Shown piece after piece: positions 54,689 to 62,652 of a DNA stretch of 64,000 nucleotides (position 1 is the first letter of the stretch; each line of letters opens with the position of its first letter). The DNA is taken from NCBI RefSeq assembly GCF_003287895.1, contig NZ_CP030280.1, positions 3,041,501 to 3,105,500 on the forward strand, given 5' to 3'. The notes beneath the pieces are model-generated. The model was not told the origin of the DNA and ran no database searches. It saw only the letters and a list, made by a program, of their open reading frames with translations. The position numbers and the translations under genes were made by a program. Source of the stretch: Blautia argi. Its GTDB lineage: Bacteria > Bacillota > Clostridia > Lachnospirales > Lachnospiraceae.

Positions 54689-55534
54689 TTACGCTTTCAC
54701 AGCTCCGTTTGTAACACCTGCAATAATCCATTTCTGGCAGAAAATATATACCAGCAGAATAGGAATCAGCACCAGCAGATAAGAGGCAAACGCCAGGTTG
54801 TACTCTGTGTTAAACTGTCCCTTGAATACATACTGTGCAAGCTGCAGGGTCTGATATTTCTCTTCGCTTAAAAGCACCAGAGGCATGGAGAAGTCGTTCC
54901 AGGTCCACATAAAGGACAGAATGGCTACAGTTGCACTCATAGGCTTCATTAACGGAAATACAATTTTATAAAAGGTCTGAAACGGTGTGGCACCATCAAT
55001 GTACGCGGCTTCGTCCAGGGCAACAGGCAGGGATTTTACAAAGCCTGTATACAGGAAAATATTCATTGGAAGACCGAAAATAATATACAGAAAGGTAATT
55101 CCGAAAATATTGTCCATGTGGAAAGCAGACGCCTGTTTTACCAATGGCAGCATAATTACGTTAAAGGGAATAAACATAGCGCTGACAAAATAGTAATATG
55201 CCAGGTTAAATAATTTACTCTTGTCTTTGTTTCTTGTAATCGCATAAGCTACCATAGAGTTTGTAAGAATGGTAAATACCAGATTCACAACTGTGATAAA
55301 CAGGGTATTCATAAATTTTCTGGGATAATCTGTCATTACCCAGGCGTCTACAAAGTTCTGCAGACGCAGCTTTTTCGGGAAAGACAGCACATTTGCCATT
55401 TCTGACGGGTCTTTTACTGCAATTAAAACAGCGATATATAAAGGTCCGAGGATAAACACCACTGCCAGAACAATCAGCAGAATCGTCATGGGCCAGTTGT
55501 ATTTTTCTTTTATCTTACATTTACTTTTTCCCAT
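54689..55534 (-). CDS. sugar ABC transporter permease, MalG type
   Basis: Membrane subunit of 281 residues. Six membrane segments; EAA loop ALDEAAYIDGATPFQTFYKI near residue 190; C terminus KWIIAGVTNGAVKA. It overlaps the partner permease by 1 bp and is the last gene before the terminator. Importer context: two lipoproteins and a two-component system are encoded upstream. Confidence 0.9.
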   Translation of the reverse strand: MGKSKCKIKEKYNWPMTILLIVLAVVFILGPLYIAVLIAVKDPSEMANVLSFPKKLRLQNFVDAWVMTDYPRKFMNTLFITVVNLVFTILTNSMVAYAITRNKDKSKLFNLAYYYFVSAMFIPFNVIMLPLVKQASAFHMDNIFGITFLYIIFGLPMNIFLYTGFVKSLPVALDEAAYIDGATPFQTFYKIVFPLMKPMSATVAILSFMWTWNDFSMPLVLLSEEKYQTLQLAQYVFKGQFNTEYNLAFASYLLVLIPILLVYIFCQKWIIAGVTNGAVKA

Positions 55535-56418
55535 TAGTTCATCTTCGCCTCCCTCTTCTCAAGTACCTTCAACTGGAATATGGAAATTCCCGCAATAATC
55601 AGAAACAGAATAACCGCGTTGGCTGACTGGTACGCAAACTGTCCGCCGTCAAAGCCTCGTTTGTAAATCAATACAGAAATACTTGTGGTAGATGTACCTG
55701 GACCGCCGCCTGTCATTGCCATAATCTGGTCAAATGCCATAAGGAAGTTTTTCACACTCAAAACCATGTTAATGGTAAAGAACGGAGCAATTAACGGGAA
55801 GGTAATCTTGGTAAATCTCTTAAATCCTGTTGCGCCGTCAAGGTCTGCGGCTTCGTATACGTCACGATCCACGGTCTGCAGACCGGACAGGTAAATCAGA
55901 GTATTAAACGCCATTGCCTGCCATACGGTGACAAATAAAATTCCAAGCCATGCGCTATTTGTACCCAGAATGTTGGTGCTTAACGCTTCAATTCCCAGCT
56001 TCTGTCCCCACAGAGGAATCACATTGCCGAAAATAAAGTTAAATACAAAACCGATAATCAGCGTTCCCAGCATATAAGGCAGGAAATAAATTGCCTTAAT
56101 GGTATTTTTAAATTTAATCTTTGCATTCAGTCCGCAGGCAAGAGCAAGACTCAGTACGTTTACTAAAATAGTCGCGCACAGGGCAAATTTAATGGTAAAT
56201 GCATAGGTCTGTCCCATGGCCGGGTCTTTGAAAAACTGAATGTAGTTCCGAAGTCCCACGGTATTCCAGATACCATACCCTTTCCAGTCGGTAAAACTGT
56301 AGAAAATACCCTGGAGAAACGGTATGGTATGGAACAGGAAGAACAGAATCATAAACGGAACCACCATGAAATAAAATGCCTTGTTGACTGCAGGTTTCTT
56401 TCCGCGTTTTTTCTTCAT
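55534..56418 (-). CDS. sugar ABC transporter permease, MalF type
   Basis: Membrane subunit of 294 residues. Basic N-tail (KKKRGKKPAVNK), six membrane segments, VFNFIFGNVIPLWGQKLGIE loop, EAA loop VYEAADLDGATGFKRFTKIT near residue 195, then MAMTGGGPGTSTTSISVLIY. It lies 12 bp after the lipoprotein gene. No ATPase gene in the cluster. Confidence 0.9.
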   Translation of the reverse strand: MKKKRGKKPAVNKAFYFMVVPFMILFFLFHTIPFLQGIFYSFTDWKGYGIWNTVGLRNYIQFFKDPAMGQTYAFTIKFALCATILVNVLSLALACGLNAKIKFKNTIKAIYFLPYMLGTLIIGFVFNFIFGNVIPLWGQKLGIEALSTNILGTNSAWLGILFVTVWQAMAFNTLIYLSGLQTVDRDVYEAADLDGATGFKRFTKITFPLIAPFFTINMVLSVKNFLMAFDQIMAMTGGGPGTSTTSISVLIYKRGFDGGQFAYQSANAVILFLIIAGISIFQLKVLEKREAKMN

Positions 56419-56430
56419 TCTTCTACCTCA

Positions 56431-57717
56431 TTAGTTGACGTTCAATGTATCATAATCTGTATCCAGTTTCTTTAATGTATCTGCAATATTTTTTGCATCA
56501 TCTTTTCCGTTTCCTTTTTCCAGGAAGAAGTTGGAAAGCGCTGCGCTTAAATCATATCCGCTTGGGTAGTAGTGATCCGGGAAGTCTACAACATTACCTG
56601 CTTCAATGTCTGCCTTTACACCTGCAACGCTTGGGTCATTCTGTTCAACACCTTTTACTGCGGAGAAAGCAAACTGTTCTTCTGCATAAAGCTGTGCATT
56701 TTCCTTCTGAACCATAAAGTTAATGAAATCCTTTGCACCTTCCTCATCACCACAGTTTGTAGTAATGCCTAAAAGCACGTCCACACCTGAGGTTACTTTA
56801 TTTGCCTCTGCATCATCTGTAGAAGGGAATTTGAACATGTCAAGATTTACATCAGCATTTGCTTTTTTGATTTCTGTGATTGCCCAGTTTCCATTCATCA
56901 TCATAGCTGCTTCGCCTGCTGCAAACTTTTTATTTCCGTCGTCATAAGAAGTTCCCATGTAGTCTTTCTGTGCATATGGAACCAGCTTCAGATAGTTTTC
57001 CAGAACTGCCTCATGTGTTCCTTCAAAAGTAGTCTTTCCTTCTTTTCTGTCTGTGTAGAAGTTTTCCGGCTGCATTACCGGCGCCATGGCGTTCCATGCA
57101 GGAAGAATGGTCCATGCATCTTTAAAAGTCAGTTCAAAAGGTGTCACCCCTGCTGCCTGAAGTTTCTCGCAGGCTGCCAGCAATTCTGAGAAAGTCGTAG
57201 GGATTTCAATGCTGTTCTCTGCAAAAATATCTTTGTTATAAATAATTCCGGAAGCATTGGTTGCATATGGTACACCATAGCTCTTTTCTTCCTGGTCTTT
57301 GTTTAATGCATACAACATTTCCATGTAGGATTCGTTGATATTATCTAAGAACGCTTCCCCGGATAAATCTGTTAAGACGCCTGCTGACTGTAATTCCGCA
57401 TAGTTAAAGTCACCGCCCATGGCAACCATATCCGGCAAGTCATTTTTAGTCATACGGGTTTTCAATACCGTACCTGCATCTGCCGGCTGTGTCAGTGTTA
57501 CCTTTACTTTATCCTGAGAGTCGTTGTAAGTGTCTACCAGTTTCTGTAAGGTTTCTTTGTTTTCTGCTTTTGTGCTGAAAAGCTCCAGTTCTGTCTTTCC
57601 GTCTGCTGTTTTTTTTGTTTCTTTTCCTGATTCTGCACTTCCGCCGCTGCAGCCTGCTAATACACTCATACCCATGACAGCTGTTATTGCCAGGGCTGTT
57701 AATTTCTTCCCTTTCAT
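56431..57717 (-). CDS. sugar ABC substrate-binding lipoprotein (importer partner)
   Basis: Lipoprotein of 428 residues; lipobox LAGC with Cys23. Family-1 binding fold: TELELFSTKAENKETLQKLV, DLPDMVAMGGDFNYAELQSA, GIIYNKDIFAENSIEIPTTF and AAMMMNGNWAITEI. It is clearly paralogous to the lipoprotein at 61182-62453 (shared FxxxKxE..., NASQD/NDSQD, PDLVELGG/PDMVAMGG, YVNKDLF/YNKDIF blocks). Because two permeases follow it directly, this copy is taken as the importer's own binding protein. A hairpin may cover its SD. Confidence 0.9.
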   Translation of the reverse strand: MKGKKLTALAITAVMGMSVLAGCSGGSAESGKETKKTADGKTELELFSTKAENKETLQKLVDTYNDSQDKVKVTLTQPADAGTVLKTRMTKNDLPDMVAMGGDFNYAELQSAGVLTDLSGEAFLDNINESYMEMLYALNKDQEEKSYGVPYATNASGIIYNKDIFAENSIEIPTTFSELLAACEKLQAAGVTPFELTFKDAWTILPAWNAMAPVMQPENFYTDRKEGKTTFEGTHEAVLENYLKLVPYAQKDYMGTSYDDGNKKFAAGEAAMMMNGNWAITEIKKANADVNLDMFKFPSTDDAEANKVTSGVDVLLGITTNCGDEEGAKDFINFMVQKENAQLYAEEQFAFSAVKGVEQNDPSVAGVKADIEAGNVVDFPDHYYPSGYDLSAALSNFFLEKGNGKDDAKNIADTLKKLDTDYDTLNVN

Positions 57718-57728
57718 AAAAAAAGTCC

Positions 57729-57786
57729 TCCTTATAACATTCCTTTTGGGCTCTCTTGCCCTCTTTCTGGAATTTATTATAAGGAG
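57729..57786 (-). promoter_or_regulatory. hairpin over the SD of the importer lipoprotein gene
   Basis: CTCCTTATAA and TTATAAGGAG are perfect 10-bp arms extended by AATTCC/GGAAT after a small bulge, with a GGC/GCC mini-stem in the loop. The 3' arm includes part of the SD AGGAGGA. The 5' arm contains TATAAT (57776-57781), a possible -10 with a poor -35. Confidence 0.55.
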
Positions 57787-57836
57787 AACGTCCTTTTTTC
57801 AGTATAATTTATCTGATGTAACGCATAAGAATTTTC

Positions 57837-59363
57837 TTACCCGTTTCGATATTGCTCCGGTGTCATGCAGTAACGCTTTTTAAAGGTCTGTATAAAATAA
57901 GACACATCATTATACCCTACACACAGCGCCACATCTCCGATTTTAAGGCTGCTTTCCTTTAAGAGTTCTGCTGCCTTCTGAATCCGCAGCTCCGTGAGAT
58001 ATTTAGAAAAGGTCTTCCCTGTTTCTGACTTAAACAAACGGCTTAAATAACTGGGATTCACAAAATATTTATGGGCCGCCAGCTCATTTACACTGATGTC
58101 ATACTGATAATTCCATTCCAGATATTTCAACAAATCCTCAATAATCGAAGATTTCTGCCCTTCCTCCTCTGATACGTCGGAAAGCAATCCAAAAATGTAT
58201 TTTTTCAGTTCTTCCAGGGAATGAAAAGCATACAAATCTGCCTTAAAGTTAAACAACAGATAAGAGCTTTTGTCTGCCTCGGTATTTTCCTGTTCCTTCC
58301 GCATAGTATACACCCGGTTAATCACATTCATAATCTGTATCAGAGAAGTAAATAAAGAATAAATACTGACCTCCGGATTGTTTTCGCATTGTCTGAAGAG
58401 CCGCTCTACAATTTTTATTGCCTCCTGCTCCTTATTTTCCGTAAGATATTTCTCCAATTCTCTTTCCTCTGCCTGAGAAAACAACTGATTCACATTCACC
58501 TCTGCCTCATAGCGGTATATCTGCTGTTCCGGCTGCAAGAGCCTCTGATTTATGGCATACACTGCCTCCCTGTACGCCCCTGCTCCCTCTTTGGTAAAAG
58601 CTTCTGTCTTCTCATGATACTGGCTGACTCCCATATGTAAAGCAACTCCTGCCTGATTCCAGCATGCAATCAGCTTCTTTTTCACAAAGCCTTCCGGAAA
58701 GTCCCCATTCTCTCCTGCCTTTACTACAAAAATAAATTCATTCTTTGGATAAAAATAAGCGCCTCCCGTTTCCCCTTCTTTTCTGAATATCTCCAAAATC
58801 TGACTGATTTCTTCTTTTCCAACAACTTTATTGCAGCTCTGTGCTGTCAGAAGATACCAGGCTTCTGCTTTCATTTTTTCAAACAAATCTCCCAGAATTT
58901 CTCTGGCTGCGGTTTCATTTTCCAGAATACGTGAAAAGTCCATAAGCTGCCCCTTATAAACTGCAAGCTGTTTTTCCAGCTTCTGGTTCAGCGTTTTCTT
59001 CTCCTCCTTTACTCTCTGTACGGCTCTTTCCAGTTCTTCCTTTTTCACTGGTTTTGTAAGATAGTCTTTTACCCCGTACCGAATTGCTGTGGTAGCATAA
59101 TCAAAATCCGCATATCCGCTTTCAATAATCACGCTGGTTTCCGGAAACTGCTCCTTTACCTGTTTTGCAACCTCCAGCCCGTCCATATCCGGCATACGGA
59201 TATCGGTAACGACCAAATCTGCTCCATGACTCTTCAAAAGCTCCATAACTTGTCTGCCGTTTTCTGCCTCCTCGCAGACTTCAATTTCTTCTGAAAGTTC
59301 CCCAATTCTTTTTACCAGCGCCTTTCTGGCAAAAAACTCATCATCTGCAACAATCACCCGCAT
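57837..59363 (-). CDS. response regulator with AraC domain, YesN family
   Basis: Transcription factor of 508 residues. Receiver: VIVADDEFFARKAL, phospho-acceptor Asp54 in VVTDIRMPDM, Lys in KDYLTKPVKKEE. A coiled segment (about 115-140) joins a large variable middle. The AraC double helix-turn-helix is at the end (KTFSKYLTELRIQKAAELL, DVSYFIQTFKKRYCMTPEQY). It overlaps the kinase gene by 23 bp. It probably activates the importer operon that begins 119 bp downstream. Confidence 0.92.
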   Translation of the reverse strand: MRVIVADDEFFARKALVKRIGELSEEIEVCEEAENGRQVMELLKSHGADLVVTDIRMPDMDGLEVAKQVKEQFPETSVIIESGYADFDYATTAIRYGVKDYLTKPVKKEELERAVQRVKEEKKTLNQKLEKQLAVYKGQLMDFSRILENETAAREILGDLFEKMKAEAWYLLTAQSCNKVVGKEEISQILEIFRKEGETGGAYFYPKNEFIFVVKAGENGDFPEGFVKKKLIACWNQAGVALHMGVSQYHEKTEAFTKEGAGAYREAVYAINQRLLQPEQQIYRYEAEVNVNQLFSQAEERELEKYLTENKEQEAIKIVERLFRQCENNPEVSIYSLFTSLIQIMNVINRVYTMRKEQENTEADKSSYLLFNFKADLYAFHSLEELKKYIFGLLSDVSEEEGQKSSIIEDLLKYLEWNYQYDISVNELAAHKYFVNPSYLSRLFKSETGKTFSKYLTELRIQKAAELLKESSLKIGDVALCVGYNDVSYFIQTFKKRYCMTPEQYRNG

Positions 59364-61185
59364 ATCCTTTCTCCTCTCTTTCTCCCATAACTGATATGTC
59401 TTTTATGCGAAGATGCACCCTTGTATAATTTCCCAACTCGCTTTCCAGCCAAATGCCACAAAAACTTCCATAATAATTCTTAATTCTGGCATTTACATTA
59501 CGAAGTCCAATTCCTGCTGCTGCCTCAAATCCACTCTCTCCTGCCAGAGATTCATTAATCCTTTTTAGCTTTTCTACTGAAATTCCCATGCCATTATCCT
59601 CTACAGTAAGAAGAATCGTTCCATTGTTCTCCCGATGCCCTGTAATTCGCAGAATATCCTGCTTCTTTTTCCCGGTAAAACCGTATTTATAAGAATTTTC
59701 CACAATAGGTTGTAAAATGAACTTCAATACCCGACAATCCAGCAACTCTTCCTCCACGGAAATTTCCACTAAAAAACGTTCCGGGAAGCGAATCTTCTGG
59801 ATACACATATAATTCTCTGTCTGGGCAAGCTCCTCCCGAAGAGAAACAATCTCCCTGCCGTCAATATTGTAGCGAAACATGTCCGAAAGCCCGGATGCAA
59901 TCTCCGGAATATATTCCACGTCCTGCAGTTGGGCAATGGAGCTTATAGTGTTTAAAGCATTATACAGAAAATGAGGGTTTATCTGGAACTGCAGCATTTT
60001 CATCTCTGCCTGCTTCTGGTTCAACTTATAAATATACTCTTTAATAATGTTATCGTTTATTCGCTTTGCCATGGCATTATAGCTGTTTATCATCTGCAGA
60101 ATTTCCTCTGTTCCCTGGGATTGCCCCTCCGGGAACAAGGCAATCTCCTGCTCCTCCCTTGTATTTCCTGCCACATTGCCCATAAAGTCTGACAGTTCCC
60201 GCACCGGATGGCTGACACGCTTTACCAGAATATAACTGCCCGCTGCGGTAATGACAATGACTGCTGCCAGAATAATCAAAAGCACCGACATGTTATCCAG
60301 AATCTTAGATGCCATTTTCCACACCGAAAGATACTGCACAAAACACCAGCCTGTTTCCTTATGTCCTGTCACAGAAACCACACATTTCTTTCCGTGGAGC
60401 TCTAAAACTCCATGCTGTTTTCCGGACTCCAGCAGGGCATTGCACTGTTTTTCCGCCTCCTGTTGGCTTTCTGCTTTTCCCATTCTTTTGCCCTCAGAAT
60501 CAAACAACACTTCTTCTTTTCCCAAAACCAAAAATTCAAAGCTCTGGTTTGATTTTGCAGAGCGATACCATTGATTTGACAGTTTATCAAAGTCCAAATC
60601 CACATAAATAGTGGCTATGGGTTCTTCCTGCATAATATTCCATATCGGACTGACAAAAGATACAACGTTATGCTTCACAAGGCTGATGGTTTCCTTATGC
60701 ACCGGGCTGAAATACCCTGGCTTTCCCTTTTCCCATACAACGTCCTTTGTCAAAAAATCCATTCTCTCTATGTAATCGTCCTGGATTTCCTCTACACTTT
60801 TATAAACTCTGCCATCCTTTGTTACAATGGCTGCCCGCAGTGCGTCCTGCCCCATATCCACCAGCACCTTTAAATATTTTTCCAAAGCCTTTTCTGTCTG
60901 CTTCTGTCCTTCCGGGTCAATATCACTGTCGTCGCAGGTGAGCAGGTTGCGGATTTTATCCTCTGAAAAATGCAAGTACAAAAAAGACTTTGTGTTATCC
61001 AGAACACTGTCCAGATTCATGGCAAGTTGCTCGTTGTATTCCTCCATGCGCCCTATCTCTGTCTGAGATTCTGTGCGGTAGCTTCCTATAAAAAAGGCAA
61101 AAAATGCCAGAAGGGAAACTGCAAACAAGGCGCCTAATCCGTACAGCATTTTCTGTTGAAAAGACTGCTTTTTTCTGCGTTTCAT
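59341..61185 (-). CDS. sensor histidine kinase, YesM family
   Basis: Membrane kinase of 614 residues. TM1 about 13-34, extracellular Cache-like sensor about 35-298, TM2 about 300-321, HAMP, then His_kinase with QFQINPHFLYNALNTI (phospho-acceptor His405). The ATPase domain has LKFILQPIVENSYKYGF (N box), VEDNGMGIS and AAAGIGLRNV (G boxes). Its start overlaps the upstream lipoprotein stop by 4 bp, so lipoprotein and kinase are translationally coupled, which suggests direct partnership in sensing. Confidence 0.93.
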   Translation of the reverse strand: MKRRKKQSFQQKMLYGLGALFAVSLLAFFAFFIGSYRTESQTEIGRMEEYNEQLAMNLDSVLDNTKSFLYLHFSEDKIRNLLTCDDSDIDPEGQKQTEKALEKYLKVLVDMGQDALRAAIVTKDGRVYKSVEEIQDDYIERMDFLTKDVVWEKGKPGYFSPVHKETISLVKHNVVSFVSPIWNIMQEEPIATIYVDLDFDKLSNQWYRSAKSNQSFEFLVLGKEEVLFDSEGKRMGKAESQQEAEKQCNALLESGKQHGVLELHGKKCVVSVTGHKETGWCFVQYLSVWKMASKILDNMSVLLIILAAVIVITAAGSYILVKRVSHPVRELSDFMGNVAGNTREEQEIALFPEGQSQGTEEILQMINSYNAMAKRINDNIIKEYIYKLNQKQAEMKMLQFQINPHFLYNALNTISSIAQLQDVEYIPEIASGLSDMFRYNIDGREIVSLREELAQTENYMCIQKIRFPERFLVEISVEEELLDCRVLKFILQPIVENSYKYGFTGKKKQDILRITGHRENNGTILLTVEDNGMGISVEKLKRINESLAGESGFEAAAGIGLRNVNARIKNYYGSFCGIWLESELGNYTRVHLRIKDISVMGEREEKGYAGDCCR

Positions 61186-62453
61186 TCTCTTTTCTCCTTT
61201 GCTTCCAGATATAAGTCCTTATGCTTTTGCAGGCTTTTTGTATAAGTATCCAAATAGTCATCTATCTCCACCTTCCCTGCGTCCGGCATCAGAGAGAGAA
61301 TATCCTTATCCCGGATAACACTGGTCTGCAGAGGCAACCAGGAAGCATCCATTCCTGCTCTGCCTTCTCTGATAAGCTGGTGCACCCGCGGAGCATACTC
61401 TGCCCGATTTTTATTTCCCTCCATACTGCTAAGAGAACATTCTGCATCCAGATAAAGCTGAAGAATTTCCGGCTTCATGAGAAATTCCACAAATTTTTCT
61501 GCCTCCTCGGGATATTTGCAGTCCCTGGAAATCCCCACGCTGCTGTCTATCCACATGGTCACAAATTGTTCCTGTCCGTTATCCACAGGAAATGGAATTA
61601 ACTCCAGGTTCATCTGTGGATTTCTCTCCATAATACTTCCGTAAGCCCAGCTTCCCTGCATAAACATAAATGCCTCCCCCTGGGCAAATTGGGTCATGGC
61701 CTCGTCATAGTTTAAATCCCTGCATTCTTCTGTGGTATATTGATGCAGGGCAATCAGCTTTTCCAGAGAACCCCGGCTTATGGGGTCTTCGGTAAAAGAG
61801 GTTTTTCCGGTGGCAACCTCTGCCCAAATCTCCTCAAAATTTCCCCGTATTGCGCCTTCTATGCTTTCCCAATTCTGATGCACGGTCCAGCTCTCTTTGT
61901 CCGCAAACAAAAAGGGAACCTTGCCTCGGCTCTGAATTTCTTCGGACACCTGGCACAGTTCTTCATAGGTTTCCGGAATCTTTAAGCCTTCCTCTGAAAA
62001 CAGGTCTTTATTTACATAAATCCCTTCAAAGCTCATAGCAAGAGGCATCTGGTAAAGATGGGAATCGTAGTGCAGGTACGGCAGATATTCCTCCTTAATC
62101 CTCCCGGCACACTCCATATCCTCAAGAGGGCGCAGACAGTTCCCCATAACATACTCAAAGGTTTCCACACTCTGCAGGCCCCCAAGCTCTACAAGATCGG
62201 GAAACTCCCCCTCTACCGCAGAAATCCGCAAGGCTGTGTCGGCATTGGTGTTCATATTCTGATAAACCTCAATTTCGTCCTGAGATGCATTAAATTTTCC
62301 GATTATTTCCTCCAGAACAGCATAAACCTCTCGTTTTCGGTTGTAAAATTCCAGACGAATCTTTTCCTGTTCAGGCACCGGCTCTTCCTTCTGACACCCG
62401 GAGAACACCAGCATACAGGCACACAAAAGCAACATCATTTTTCTTTTCATCAT
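61182..62453 (-). CDS. substrate-binding lipoprotein coupled to the histidine kinase
   Basis: Lipoprotein of 423 residues from ATG 62453 (GGAG 6 bp upstream; ATG 62450 is equally possible). The signal peptide is short and the lipobox is FSGC (Cys20). The sugar-binding fold is present: RLEFYNRKREVYAVLEEIIG, FPDLVELGGLQSVE, IYVNKDLFSEEGLKIPETYE, FMFMQGSWAYGS. It has no permease next to it and is instead translationally coupled to the kinase. I infer a role in presenting ligand to the sensor, while the paralogue at 56431 feeds the permeases. It could also share the importer. Confidence 0.88.
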   Translation of the reverse strand: MMKRKMMLLLCACMLVFSGCQKEEPVPEQEKIRLEFYNRKREVYAVLEEIIGKFNASQDEIEVYQNMNTNADTALRISAVEGEFPDLVELGGLQSVETFEYVMGNCLRPLEDMECAGRIKEEYLPYLHYDSHLYQMPLAMSFEGIYVNKDLFSEEGLKIPETYEELCQVSEEIQSRGKVPFLFADKESWTVHQNWESIEGAIRGNFEEIWAEVATGKTSFTEDPISRGSLEKLIALHQYTTEECRDLNYDEAMTQFAQGEAFMFMQGSWAYGSIMERNPQMNLELIPFPVDNGQEQFVTMWIDSSVGISRDCKYPEEAEKFVEFLMKPEILQLYLDAECSLSSMEGNKNRAEYAPRVHQLIREGRAGMDASWLPLQTSVIRDKDILSLMPDAGKVEIDDYLDTYTKSLQKHKDLYLEAKEKRE

Positions 62454-62484
62454 GGGGTACTCCAAACTTTATACTTTATTGTCG

Positions 62485-62513
62485 ATTATATCATGGGGGA
62501 AAATGAAAGACAA
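62485..62513 (-). promoter_or_regulatory. promoter of lipoprotein-kinase-regulator operon
   Basis: TTGTCT (62508-62513) and TATAAT (62485-62490) with a 17-bp spacer. About 28 bp upstream, AATCTC-N6-GAGATT (62541-62558) is an inverted repeat that could bind a regulator. Confidence 0.6.
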
Positions 62514-62569
62514 TGCGGCATTCGTATGGATTCACAAAGAATCTCGCTTGAGAGATTTTCCTATGAAAT

Positions 62570-62615
62570 AAAAACCGCATAAACAGCAACCTCCTTTTTC
62601 TGCTGTTTATGCGGT
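62570..62615 (-). terminator. intrinsic terminator after the GH3 gene
   Basis: ACCGCATAAACAGCA and TGCTGTTTATGCGGT are perfect 15-bp arms with a 12-nt loop; on the minus strand the stem is followed by TTTTATTT. Confidence 0.85.
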
Positions 62616-62652
62616 CTGTCTAAGCCCTTTTTCTATTTTTCAAAAAACAATT

